Source of the DNA: Vreelandella zhaodongensis
Lineage (GTDB): Bacteria > Pseudomonadota > Gammaproteobacteria > Pseudomonadales > Halomonadaceae
Direction: 5' to 3'
DNA length: 64,000 nt
Assembly (NCBI RefSeq): GCF_013415115.1
Contig: NZ_JACCDD010000007.1
Coordinates: 186,001 to 250,000 of the forward strand
In this document: positions 54,510 to 63,162 of the stretch, one piece after another
Numbering within the stretch: position 1 is the stretch's first letter
Layout: every line of letters starts with the position of its first letter
Translations under genes and position numbers: made by a program
Notes under the pieces: model-generated
The model's database searches: none
Told to the model about the DNA's origin: nothing
The model's input: only the letters and a program-made list of their open reading frames with translations

Positions 54510-55211
54510 TTAGGTGGCGTCATATAGGCGGGCACGAAGCCTGCTGATCGCTTGACTGTGCAGCTGAGACACACGGGATTCCGTCACCCCAAGCACCGCC
54601 CCCACCTCTTTAAGGTTCATTTCTTCTTGGTAATACAGCGCCATCAGCAATTTTTCTCGCTCAGGCAACGCTTCGATCGCGTCAATCAGCGATTGTCGCT
54701 GCTGCTGGTCTAATAGTTGATCAAAAGGCAGGTTGTTAGCGTCTGCCTTAGCAGGCTCACCCCCATCCGCGACGAGCTCTTCAAACGGTAACAGCTGGCC
54801 GCTGTTTGTATCGTTAAGCAATTGCTGATACTCATTGAGCGGCATATCTAAATCCCGCGCAATCTCGCTCTCCTCCGGGGCCCGCCCCAACCGCTGCTCA
54901 AGGCGACGCACCGCGTCATCTACGGCTCTAGCGGAGCGGCGCACGCTGCGAGGTAACCAATCACGCGTGCGCAGTTCATCCATCATAGCGCCGCGAATAC
55001 GCTGGCTTGCGAAGGTAGCAAACGTTGCGCCTTGTGACGCATCGAAACGCCCAAGCGCTTCTAGCAAGCCCACCATACCGGCCTGGATAAGGTCATCTAA
55101 CTCAATACTCGCGGGCAGTCTTACCTGCAGCGTTAAGGCCTGACGCCTCACCAGTGGCATGTATTGAGTTAACAGCTCGCTCTGTTTGATCCTGCCTTGT
55201 GCTGTATACAT
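54510..55211 (-). CDS. fliA: Flagellar sigma factor sigma-28
   Basis: 233 residues. Sigma region 2 is IELDDLIQAGMVGLLEALGRFD with FATFASQRIRGAMMDELR. Region 3 follows, and region 4 has LKEVGAVLGVTESRVSQLHSQAI. It directs transcription of late flagellar and chemotaxis genes and is held by FlgM until hook completion (family knowledge). Placed between flhE and the stator genes on the same strand. No clear sigma-28 promoter (TAAA-N15-GCCGATAA) was found nearby. Confidence 0.96.
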   Translation of the reverse strand: MYTAQGRIKQSELLTQYMPLVRRQALTLQVRLPASIELDDLIQAGMVGLLEALGRFDASQGATFATFASQRIRGAMMDELRTRDWLPRSVRRSARAVDDAVRRLEQRLGRAPEESEIARDLDMPLNEYQQLLNDTNSGQLLPFEELVADGGEPAKADANNLPFDQLLDQQQRQSLIDAIEALPEREKLLMALYYQEEMNLKEVGAVLGVTESRVSQLHSQAISRLRARLYDAT

Positions 55212-55237
55212 CCTTACGCCTCGCGGCTAAATGCTCT

Positions 55238-55759
55238 TCACTGGTAGTTCACAATCACTTGTAGCTCCTGCACCCGCACCGGGCGCTGGCCCGATGCTAG
55301 TGCGAAACGAAAGTGCATCGGACCATCAATTTGCTTACCGGCCAATGCTGACGTGGCGCCACGCATTGTGGGTAAGGGAACACACTGTTCAGAGTGGCAT
55401 AACCAGGCATTCATTGGCACACCAACTGGGACTTGGTAGCGCCAATAGATACGACCTATTGTGGCATCTCCCACATCGGCCATTGCCGGTGGAACAATAG
55501 GCTGGCTAGAGCTCGCTCGATCACTCATGGCCACTAACACACTGGGTAGCTGAGTGCTCCAGCTGCCAACGGCCGCATGAGCGGCACCCATTAAGGTACT
55601 CAACGCGAAAATCAGAACGCTTTTATTCAATGTCGTTAGGATGAAAGCACCTGCGGTTAGCCTTACTGGCTCCCCGTGGCCTTTAAGCGGACGCTCGTGC
55701 AAGCGGTGCTTGTTGACGCGATTCCACCTCGCATAAAAAGCATAAAAGAGTAGGCGCAT
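55238..55759 (-). CDS. flhE: Flagellar protein FlhE
   Basis: 173 residues if read from the ATG at 55759, but the signal peptide (LNKSVLIFALSTLMGAAHA) begins at residue 44, so a TTG start at 55630 (130-residue product, the E. coli FlhE size) is quite possible. The mature part matches FlhE: GSWSTQLPSV, IYWRYQV, a cysteine pair in WLCHSEQCV, and the end LQVIVNYQ. FlhE is a periplasmic factor that limits proton leakage through the flagellar export gate in enterics. In enterics it directly follows flhA; here flhF and an unknown gene intervene. Confidence 0.82.
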   Translation of the reverse strand: MRLLFYAFYARWNRVNKHRLHERPLKGHGEPVRLTAGAFILTTLNKSVLIFALSTLMGAAHAAVGSWSTQLPSVLVAMSDRASSSQPIVPPAMADVGDATIGRIYWRYQVPVGVPMNAWLCHSEQCVPLPTMRGATSALAGKQIDGPMHFRFALASGQRPVRVQELQVIVNYQ

Positions 55760-55810
55760 TGTTATCCCTAGACCCTGTTAAAACGCGATTACGTTAATGC
55801 CAGGCTGGTA

Positions 55811-56347
55811 TTAACGCGCAAGCAGCAAAAGCTCTATTTCCAGATAACGGGCTGCCGCCTCTTGCAAGTTCTCGAGCAGCCCCCGACGCGGCAAGTGCGG
55901 CTCATGCAGCGCTAGCAACTGCTGCGGACCGCCGTTCTCTCGGAGATGTCGCAACGCGCGGTACATGGGCCCAAATGCTTCAGCATCGCTATTAATCCAT
56001 AGCGCCCATCGCGAATAGCGATGTTTAAGCTGAGCAAGGTTGTCTGCATTAACATTCACAATGTGAATATCCCAATCATCCGGGTCGCCAGCCCAGCGAC
56101 GGCCTAATACCGACCACTGGGCTAACCGCCCTTTTACTTTAGCTACTTGCTGCTCACCGCTGTTAGGCAGACCTATCACCATCAGCGGTCTTTGAGGCAC
56201 AACAGTGGAATGCTCTTCCACCGCAGCAGGCATCACCTGAGCAACGGTGTCATCCGTAAGAGCATTGTCTTCTGCTGTCGCTTGGCGCTGCTGGCGCTGC
56301 AAATCTGCCCATTTACGAAGGCCAGCGGCTTGATCCTGGGCGCTCAT
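55811..56347 (-). CDS. Unknown protein in the usual flhG position
   Basis: 178 residues, its ATG overlapping the flhF stop by 4 bases (ATGA), so it is translated with FlhF. Residues 1-50 are charged and Gln-rich. The core (PLMVIGLPNSGEQQVAKVKG, then WDIHIVNVNADNLAQLKHRY) has alternating strand and helix like an alpha/beta fold, but there is no Walker A or the deviant KGGVGK motif of FlhG/FleN. The C-terminus is helical (LLENLQEAAARYLEIELLLLAR). I do not recognise a family. Position suggests a motility role linked to FlhF. Confidence 0.75.
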   Translation of the reverse strand: MSAQDQAAGLRKWADLQRQQRQATAEDNALTDDTVAQVMPAAVEEHSTVVPQRPLMVIGLPNSGEQQVAKVKGRLAQWSVLGRRWAGDPDDWDIHIVNVNADNLAQLKHRYSRWALWINSDAEAFGPMYRALRHLRENGGPQQLLALHEPHLPRRGLLENLQEAAARYLEIELLLLAR

Positions 56348-58530
56348 GTCAGCCCCTCTCGGCTCACACTGCTTAATTGGCGAATAGCGTCACGCGCCAT
56401 AAACGCGTGGACAAGGGCATCTAACATGGCGGTGTCACGTCGCTTACGCGTCGTGCCCAATAACCGTAGCAAGTCGGTACGCAGCGCTACGGCTGTCTCA
56501 TCATTCGCCACATCCAAGTGCCCGGCAGCCGCTGCCACACCGCTCGCCATTAATAGACGCACTTCCGTGCTTACCTCGCCACCGTCTGCTTCTTTCAACT
56601 GCTGCCACGCGCGCTTGGTTAAGCTGGATAAACCTTCGCTTTGTAGCTGAATAACCAAAAGCGAAAGCACGTCTGCGCCTAATCGAGCAGGCGTTAACCA
56701 GTAGCGGCGAGCAATGCATTTACCATTTTCAGGGTCACGGATCTCCCCAACCCATGCCAATAGAAGATTGCCAGCGGCATCTTCCACCTGCTTATGGGTG
56801 TTCCAAAGCTGCAGCGATTGGCCACGAAAACGTACGCCAACGTGTTGCGTCAGCGAGCTATCAGTGAACAGTTGGCGTAAGGCATAACGCTCGGCTTGCC
56901 AGTGTACCCGCTGACCGGCAGACACAAGTGTGACCCAGGTCAGGTGTTGGGCTTCTAACCACGCTAACGTGGCTGGGTCTGGCAATGCAGGCAATAAGTG
57001 AACCACTGCACCTAACGTGACGCCTTGGGCTGACATGCGCGATTGCCAGCCCGCGGGCTGGCGATGCTGCAAGCTTGGCAATGCAAGCCAGCCACCATCT
57101 GCATCAAGTCCAATGTCAGGCATCGGCCAATCACAGCCACGCTCGTTTCGGCGTGGCGCCCAGGCAACCCCCAGCCCTTTCCCAGCACATGACCCGCTGG
57201 CTAATACGGCATCGAGCCGCTCGTCTTGCAGTACAACGGGCAGGGAAGCGAGATCCCAGACTGACTCCAACGCGGAGAACCCGACTATCCGCTCCCGCAG
57301 CTGCCTTAGCACCGAGGTCAGGCGTCGCCCTTGGCCCAGTACGTCCCGAGACCAACGTGGCAGGCCTACTGAGGCAGGCGCAGGCGGTGTCTCGACAAAA
57401 CTCCGCCCTTTAGTAGATGGCGTGTTCAGAGCCTGATTAATTAACCCAGCAGGATCTGCTACCGTCATGTCTTCGGGCACACGCTGGCCATGGGATCCAA
57501 ATAGCACCCGCAAGCCGTGTCGCATGACAATATCTAGCACGGGAGCTAAGCGACCTGCCTCATCTTGCTTGGTAATAATGCAGTCATTCAGCTCTGCGCC
57601 CGCAGCACGTGCCGCTTGGCGATAACGCAGTACCACTTCTTCTAAGGTTTCAGGCTGACTGGCAGCGTTCAGCAGCAGCACCAGCCGCACGGTGGCTTGT
57701 CCGCCTTGTAAATGAGCGATTTGCTCGATAACCCGCTGGTCACGCTGACTCATACCGACGGTGTCGATAATCACCCACTGTTTACCCTGCAATCGTCCAA
57801 CTAGCTCATCAATAGGCTGCTCGGCGTCCAAGGCATACATTGGGGTATCAAGCAGTCGGGCATAAATGCGTAGCTGCTCGTGGGCGCCGATACGAAAGCT
57901 ATCGGTGGTGACAAGGGCCACGGGGCGTGTGCCGTGGCGCATCACGAAACGCGCCGCCAGCTTTGCTGTGGTCGTGGTTTTCCCTACCCCTGTCGGGCCA
58001 ACCAGCGCCACAATGCCAGCTTGATCAAAAAAACCGGCTTCTTCTGTAAGCACGGGCAAGCGGGCCATTAACTGCTCGCGGAGCCACGTCATCACATCGT
58101 CGCTGTCAGTATCCTGCTCCGCTAGCGATGTTGGCAGTCCTGCCAGCACCTCATCGCTTAGCTCTTCACTAAAGCCAGCGCCAAGCAGCCATTGCCGCAT
58201 ACGTGCTGACATAACAGCGTCTGATGAGGCGGGGGCTGTGACGGGCTGCGTGGATAATAGCTGCCTCATCTCTTGCATCTCTCGCAGCAGACGCTCACTC
58301 ATTGTCTGTAGTGGATCTGAGTCAGGCTGCGAAAATGCGGTAGGACTTGGAGGCGCTGGCCAGGTGGGAGAAGGCTCAAAGTGGTCTACCGCCTCATCCG
58401 CCATCGCGAGTATTTCAACACCACCTTCCGTGCGGCGATTGGCGACAATTAAAGCGTCATCGCCCAATGCTTCGCGCACTTGGCGCATGACGTCGCGACT
58501 GTTTGCACCAACAAATCTTCTAACGCTCAT
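56344..58530 (-). CDS. flhF: Flagellar SRP-type GTPase FlhF with long C-terminal extension
   Basis: 728 residues, against about 380-480 in most FlhF proteins. The N-terminal basic start MSVRRFVGANSRDVMRQVRE leads into an NG GTPase core with GPTGVGKT (178-185), TTDSFRIGAHEQL, DTVGM (256-260) and ITKQDEAG (319-326). The core ends near residue 368. The remaining ~360 residues are non-GTPase and include repeated WALP-type hydrophobic turns and a helical end. FlhF sets flagellar position and number in polar bacteria. It lies 52 bases after flhA. Confidence 0.93.
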   Translation of the reverse strand: MSVRRFVGANSRDVMRQVREALGDDALIVANRRTEGGVEILAMADEAVDHFEPSPTWPAPPSPTAFSQPDSDPLQTMSERLLREMQEMRQLLSTQPVTAPASSDAVMSARMRQWLLGAGFSEELSDEVLAGLPTSLAEQDTDSDDVMTWLREQLMARLPVLTEEAGFFDQAGIVALVGPTGVGKTTTTAKLAARFVMRHGTRPVALVTTDSFRIGAHEQLRIYARLLDTPMYALDAEQPIDELVGRLQGKQWVIIDTVGMSQRDQRVIEQIAHLQGGQATVRLVLLLNAASQPETLEEVVLRYRQAARAAGAELNDCIITKQDEAGRLAPVLDIVMRHGLRVLFGSHGQRVPEDMTVADPAGLINQALNTPSTKGRSFVETPPAPASVGLPRWSRDVLGQGRRLTSVLRQLRERIVGFSALESVWDLASLPVVLQDERLDAVLASGSCAGKGLGVAWAPRRNERGCDWPMPDIGLDADGGWLALPSLQHRQPAGWQSRMSAQGVTLGAVVHLLPALPDPATLAWLEAQHLTWVTLVSAGQRVHWQAERYALRQLFTDSSLTQHVGVRFRGQSLQLWNTHKQVEDAAGNLLLAWVGEIRDPENGKCIARRYWLTPARLGADVLSLLVIQLQSEGLSSLTKRAWQQLKEADGGEVSTEVRLLMASGVAAAAGHLDVANDETAVALRTDLLRLLGTTRKRRDTAMLDALVHAFMARDAIRQLSSVSREGLT

Positions 58531-58582
58531 ACGCTACTCTTGCCTCTGTTTGAGTGGTTCCCACAGGCGTTGTGTATAAACG

Positions 58583-60667
58583 TCACTGCCTTCCGCCCAC
58601 TAGCGTCGTGACCCGTAATGTCCGGTCATCAGGAATCTCCGCCTGAGACATCACCACTAAATGGCGTACCCGGCGGCGTAAAAAGCGCGACAGTACGGGA
58701 CGTAAGGAGTGCTGAACCACAAGAACAGGCGCTTCCCCACTGGCCTCGTGACGCTCTAGCGCTTGCTGTGCTTGGTTCATTAGCGTGTCTGCCAAACCAG
58801 GTTCCATGGCACCGTTACCATTCATCGCTTGCAGGAGCACTTGCTCTAGCTGTGCGTCGAGCCCCATCACTTGCAAGGTATCTTGGCCTGCAAACCACTG
58901 CTGCGTAATAGCGCGGCCCAGGGCAATACGCACCAACGCGGTTAGTTCGTTAGGATCTTGCTGCTGCCCTGCGTACTCGGCCAACGTATCCAGCACGGTG
59001 CGCATATCACGAATCGAGACATCTTCATCCAGCAGGTTTTGCAAAATACGCTGCAGCACAGTGAGTGAAATAGCCTTCGGCACCACTTCCTCGACCAGCG
59101 ACTTTTGGTCGTCGCCCAGCTTATCAAGCAATTTCTGCACTTCTTGACGCCCCAGCATTTCAGGCGAATGACGGTGTAGCAGGTGGTTTAAGTGGGTAGC
59201 AATCACCGTACTCGCATCCACCACGGTATAGCCGTACACCTGAGCATGCTCGCGCTGATTGGCATCAATCCAAACAGCAGGTAAGCCGAAAGCAGGGTCT
59301 TGTGTTGGCGTACCCTGTAGCTCTCCCGATACCTGGCCTGGGTCTATCGCCAACCACTTCCCTGGCTGCGCTTCTGCACGTCCAATTTCGGCACCCTTCA
59401 TAGAGAGCACGTAGGTGTTAGGAGGCAGCTCAAGGTTATCTCTGATATGCACCACTGGCGGCAGAAAGCCTACCTCTTGAGCAAACTTCTTACGTACGCT
59501 TTTAATGCGGCTCAGAAGCTCGCCTTTTTGGCGGGAGTCCACCAAGGGAATAAGCCGATGCCCAACCTCAAGGCCCAAGGTATCCACCAGTTGCACATCC
59601 TCCCAACTCGCCTCTGGCGACTCTTGTTGAGGCGGCGGTGCCGCTAACACCTCTTCTTTTAACAATGCCTGCTCTTTTTGGCGTATCAGGTACCAGGCCA
59701 AGCCTGCCAGCAGTGCGGTAAAAATCAGGAAAACCAAGTTGGGCATGCCTGGCACCATGCCTAGCAGGCCCATGACCATCGCAGCCAGTATCATGACCTG
59801 AGGGTTAACAAACAGCTGGCTGATCATTTGCTGACCAACGTCCTGCTCGGTATTTACCCGAGAAACCGTCACACCTGCGGCGGTTGAAATGACGAGGGCA
59901 GGTATCTGAGCCACCAGGCCATCACCAATGGTCAGCAATGTATAGGTGCGTGCAGCATCAGAAAAGCCCATGTTGTGCTGCATCATGCCAATCAATAACC
60001 CACCAATAATATTGACCACCATGATGACCAAGCCGGCCATGGCATCACCGCGTACAAACTTACTGGCGCCATCCATAGAGCCGTAAAAATCTGCTTCCTG
60101 AGCTACCTCTGCACGGCGTTTTTTGGCGTCTTCTTCGCCAATCAAGCCTGCGTTTAGGTCCGCATCGATCGCCATCTGCTTACCCGGCATCGCATCCAAT
60201 ACGAAGCGCGCGCCAACTTCCGCGATCCGCCCGGCACCTTTCGTGATTACCATGAAATTGATGATGACCAGTATCAAAAAGACCACTAAGCCAACCGCAA
60301 AATTACCGCCCACCAGGAAGGTACCAAACGCTTCGATGACCTTACCTGCGGCGTCCCCACCCTGATGCCCTTCCATCAAGACAACTCGGGTCGAGGCCAC
60401 ATTGAGCGATAGTCGCAGCAGGGTGGTGAACAGCAACACAGCAGGAAAAGCCGCAAAATCGAGCGGCTTCTCTGCAAACATGCTGACCAACAGGACCATA
60501 ATGGCCAGCGCGATATTGAAGGTGAAGAGCAAATCAAGAACAAAGGGCGGTAAGGGCAGTATCATCATGCCCAAAATCATCAATATCAGCACCGGCCCAG
60601 CCAGCAGCTTCATGCGCACGTCGCCCATCCAGTCGCGCTGATTGATCAGTTGGCTTAAACCTTTCAT
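58583..60667 (-). CDS. flhA: Flagellar export gate protein FlhA
   Basis: 694 residues, the usual length. Eight membrane spans lie in the first ~330 residues, including the conserved FHIPEP-type loop (VITKGAGRIAEVGARFVLDAMPGKQMAIDADLNAG). The cytoplasmic domain (about 345-694) binds chaperone-substrate complexes. It forms the nonameric ring of the type III flagellar exporter. Its ATG overlaps the flhB stop by 4 bases, giving coupled flhB-flhA translation. Confidence 0.98.
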   Translation of the reverse strand: MKGLSQLINQRDWMGDVRMKLLAGPVLILMILGMMILPLPPFVLDLLFTFNIALAIMVLLVSMFAEKPLDFAAFPAVLLFTTLLRLSLNVASTRVVLMEGHQGGDAAGKVIEAFGTFLVGGNFAVGLVVFLILVIINFMVITKGAGRIAEVGARFVLDAMPGKQMAIDADLNAGLIGEEDAKKRRAEVAQEADFYGSMDGASKFVRGDAMAGLVIMVVNIIGGLLIGMMQHNMGFSDAARTYTLLTIGDGLVAQIPALVISTAAGVTVSRVNTEQDVGQQMISQLFVNPQVMILAAMVMGLLGMVPGMPNLVFLIFTALLAGLAWYLIRQKEQALLKEEVLAAPPPQQESPEASWEDVQLVDTLGLEVGHRLIPLVDSRQKGELLSRIKSVRKKFAQEVGFLPPVVHIRDNLELPPNTYVLSMKGAEIGRAEAQPGKWLAIDPGQVSGELQGTPTQDPAFGLPAVWIDANQREHAQVYGYTVVDASTVIATHLNHLLHRHSPEMLGRQEVQKLLDKLGDDQKSLVEEVVPKAISLTVLQRILQNLLDEDVSIRDMRTVLDTLAEYAGQQQDPNELTALVRIALGRAITQQWFAGQDTLQVMGLDAQLEQVLLQAMNGNGAMEPGLADTLMNQAQQALERHEASGEAPVLVVQHSLRPVLSRFLRRRVRHLVVMSQAEIPDDRTLRVTTLVGGRQ

Positions 60668-61830
60668 GGTTGCGCCTCACTACCATCGGCATGGCGGTTG
60701 GGGCGTTCCATTTCAGGGGGAACGGATAAATTATCTGGGGTGGGGGGCACCTCGCCTCCTTGTTGTGCAACTTGCTTCAGGCGGTAGGCCCATGCCATGA
60801 CTTCGGCCACGGCGGTATACAGGTCTGCGGGTACTTCAGCGTCTAAGTCTACGTGGTGGTAAAGCGCTCGCGCCAAGGGAGCAGCCTCCAACCTTGGCAC
60901 ACCAGCTTCCAGCCCTATTTCGCGAATACGCGCAGCGACGGCATCGGCTCCTTTGGCCACCAGTTTGGGAGCTCCCATGCTGCCCTCTTGATACATCAGA
61001 GCCACCGCATAGTGAGTCGGGTTGGTGATAATCACGTCTGCTTCGGGCACTTTGTTCATCATGCGCCCCCGTGCCATCGCCTGCTGCTGCTGACGAATAC
61101 GGCCTTTTACATGGGGATCGCCTTCAGACTCTTTATGCTCTCGTTTTACCTCTTCCTTGCTCATACGTAGCTTTTTAGCGTTGCTCCAAAGCTGAAAAGG
61201 CACATCAATCAGAATAACCACAACTAACGATAAAACGATCAAGCCTGCGGCTAGCGCTGACATATTCAAGGCAGTCGCTAATGCTTGCTGGATGGGCTGG
61301 TCCATTAGCCCCAAAAACTTGCCAACGTTGGCATAGATAAACGACGCGGCAATGCCGCCGACCAGAACTGATTTCGCAATCGCTTTCGACAGTTCAATTA
61401 ATGCCTGCGTCGAGAAAATGCGTTTCAGGCCTTTCACAGGGTTTAGCTTCGATAACTTAGGCTGCATCGACTTTGCTGATACCAACCAGCCGCCAAGCAG
61501 CGCTGGCGCTACAAGGGCAATGACCGACAACAGCAAAAAAAGCGGCAGCATGACAAACAGAGTGCGCTGGCCTAGGTCCAGCGCATTCACCAGCATGGGG
61601 GTACTTTCCATCACTTGGCGGCGTTCAAATAAAAACGCCTGCTCCATCACCATACCCAGCTGGTCATAGAGCATTTGCCCCATGCTCCACAGCCCAATTA
61701 CACCACCCAGTAGCAACAAAAAGGTCGACAGCTCTCGGGATCGGGGAACCTGCCCTTCCTCACGGGCTTTCTCCAAGCGCCGAGGGGTGGCTTCTTCTGT
61801 CTTTTCCTGATCGCTATCGTTCTCTGCCAT
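60664..61830 (-). CDS. flhB: Flagellar export switch protein FlhB
   Basis: 388 residues. Four membrane spans lie at about 30-215 after the charged start ENDSDQEKTEEATPRRLEKA. The autocleavage motif NPTH is at 270-273, within VIITNPTHYAVAL. A Pro-rich C-terminal tail follows. Cleavage after Asn switches export from hook to filament proteins. It overlaps flhA by 4 bases and follows cheZ after a 118-base gap holding a weak hairpin. Confidence 0.98.
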   Translation of the reverse strand: MAENDSDQEKTEEATPRRLEKAREEGQVPRSRELSTFLLLLGGVIGLWSMGQMLYDQLGMVMEQAFLFERRQVMESTPMLVNALDLGQRTLFVMLPLFLLLSVIALVAPALLGGWLVSAKSMQPKLSKLNPVKGLKRIFSTQALIELSKAIAKSVLVGGIAASFIYANVGKFLGLMDQPIQQALATALNMSALAAGLIVLSLVVVILIDVPFQLWSNAKKLRMSKEEVKREHKESEGDPHVKGRIRQQQQAMARGRMMNKVPEADVIITNPTHYAVALMYQEGSMGAPKLVAKGADAVAARIREIGLEAGVPRLEAAPLARALYHHVDLDAEVPADLYTAVAEVMAWAYRLKQVAQQGGEVPPTPDNLSVPPEMERPNRHADGSEAQP

Positions 61831-61870
61831 GCGGCCATCCGGCGGTGTCTTGCGTGGCTTACCATAAAGT

Positions 61871-61892
61871 CAGCCGCCCCAAAGGACGGCTG
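61871..61892 (-). terminator. Weak hairpin between cheZ and flhB
   Basis: CAGCCG (61871-61876) and CGGCTG (61887-61892) can pair, followed on the minus strand by ACTTTAT. It may attenuate read-through from cheY-cheZ into flhB. The stem is short and the T tract poor. Confidence 0.35.
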
Positions 61893-61948
61893 AACAAAAC
61901 ACCTATATTGCCAGATACGGTTTTTTACAATGGCTTAATAACAACGCA

Positions 61949-62641
61949 TTAAAAGCCTAATTCGTCCAATAAGTCATCTACCTGATCCTGACCGGTGACA
62001 ATATCTGGGGAATTACCTTTGACCTGAGGACCATTTAACAGCTCTTCATTGCGACGAGCGTTTTCGTTTTTCCACTGATCTTCCGCCTTGCGCTGCATCG
62101 ACTCTCTGGCTTGCGCGCCCGGCACATTATCGATTAACACCTGCACCAACTGATGCTCGATCTCTCGAATAACATCCATCATTTTTTTGATGACTTGACC
62201 AGTAAGATCCTGAAAATCCTGGGCCATCATAATATCTAGCAGCTCTTTGTTAGTCGCTGCTGCGATAGTCGGTACGTCGCTTAAGTAGGTGCGTGTTTCT
62301 TTGACTAACGCTTTGGCATCATCCAGCTCTTTGGGAGCTTCAAACCATTCAGCCCAACGCTTATCCAATGCCTCAGCACGGTCAGAAAGCTGGTCTTGTA
62401 ACGGTTGCGCGCGATCAATGGCATTTAACGCACGATCTGCAGCTTGCTCGGTCATGGTTGCCACGTAGTGCAGCCGATCACGTGCATCAGGAATCGCTTC
62501 CGCCGCTTTCTCGATCTCTTTGTCCAAGCCTAGCTCTCGCATATTGTCGCGCAACATGCGGGTCAGTTTGCCGATGCGAAAGATCAAGTCCTCAGCCGCT
62601 TCCTCGGACAGTTGAGTAGCGTTCTGCTCATGCTGACTCAT
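61949..62641 (-). CDS. cheZ: CheY-P phosphatase CheZ
   Basis: 230 residues, mostly long helices. The catalytic segment QDFQDLTGQ at 141-149 carries the Asp (145) and Gln (149) equivalent to E. coli Asp143/Gln147. The C-terminal CheY-binding peptide DDLLDELGF is intact. It removes phosphate from CheY-P to end the tumble or reversal signal. It lies 42 bases after cheY, so they form one transcript. Confidence 0.97.
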   Translation of the reverse strand: MSQHEQNATQLSEEAAEDLIFRIGKLTRMLRDNMRELGLDKEIEKAAEAIPDARDRLHYVATMTEQAADRALNAIDRAQPLQDQLSDRAEALDKRWAEWFEAPKELDDAKALVKETRTYLSDVPTIAAATNKELLDIMMAQDFQDLTGQVIKKMMDVIREIEHQLVQVLIDNVPGAQARESMQRKAEDQWKNENARRNEELLNGPQVKGNSPDIVTGQDQVDDLLDELGF

Positions 62642-62683
62642 AGGGGTGCCTCCTCGTTAACCGAGCATTTAAGCGCAGCCGCT

Positions 62684-63073
62684 TCATTTGCTCATTTTCT
62701 CGAAGATTTTGTTGAGTTTTTCTTCAAGGGTGGCGGCAGTAAACGGCTTGACAACATAACCGTTAGCCCCTGCTTGCGCAGCAGCAATAATGTTCTCTTT
62801 TTTGGCTTCTGCGGTCACCATCAATACTGGCAAGCCTTTCAATGCATCGTCTTGGCGAATCTCTTTGAGCATTTCCAGGCCGTCAAGGTTAGGCATGTTC
62901 CAATCAGACACGACGAATTCAAAGTTGCCCGCCCGCAGTTTGTTCAGAGCATCTTGACCATCTTCTGCTTCATCTACGTTGGTAAAACCCAACTCTTTTA
63001 ACAAGCTGCGAACGATCCGACGCATAGTGGGAAAGTCGTCAACTACCAAAAAACTCATGTTCTTATCGGCCAT
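62684..63073 (-). CDS. cheY: Chemotaxis response regulator CheY
   Basis: 129 residues, a single receiver domain. The acidic pocket is Asp12/Asp13, the phosphorylation site Asp57 (in [15 protein letters not shown]), with Thr87 and Lys109 (YVVKPF) at the switch positions. Phosphorylated CheY binds FliM to change motor direction. No CheA gene is in the window. Confidence 0.98.
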   Translation of the reverse strand: MADKNMSFLVVDDFPTMRRIVRSLLKELGFTNVDEAEDGQDALNKLRAGNFEFVVSDWNMPNLDGLEMLKEIRQDDALKGLPVLMVTAEAKKENIIAAAQAGANGYVVKPFTAATLEEKLNKIFEKMSK

Positions 63074-63162
63074 TGGTCATCCTCTTATTTAATATGTTTT
63101 AAAAAAAACAGGTGCTTATAAACAGCGATTAAGGTGACTGGTCATTCAGTCAGAGGTCAAGA

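Noticed and set aside
56147..58579. Several long plus-strand open frames opposite flhF
   Set aside because: They are low-complexity Arg/Ser/Pro-rich shadows of the GC-rich flhF sequence, with no ribosome sites or recognisable motifs.
63074..63162. Sigma-28 promoter before cheY
   Set aside because: TAAA-like words occur in the A-rich gap but no GCCGATAA partner at about 15 bases was found.
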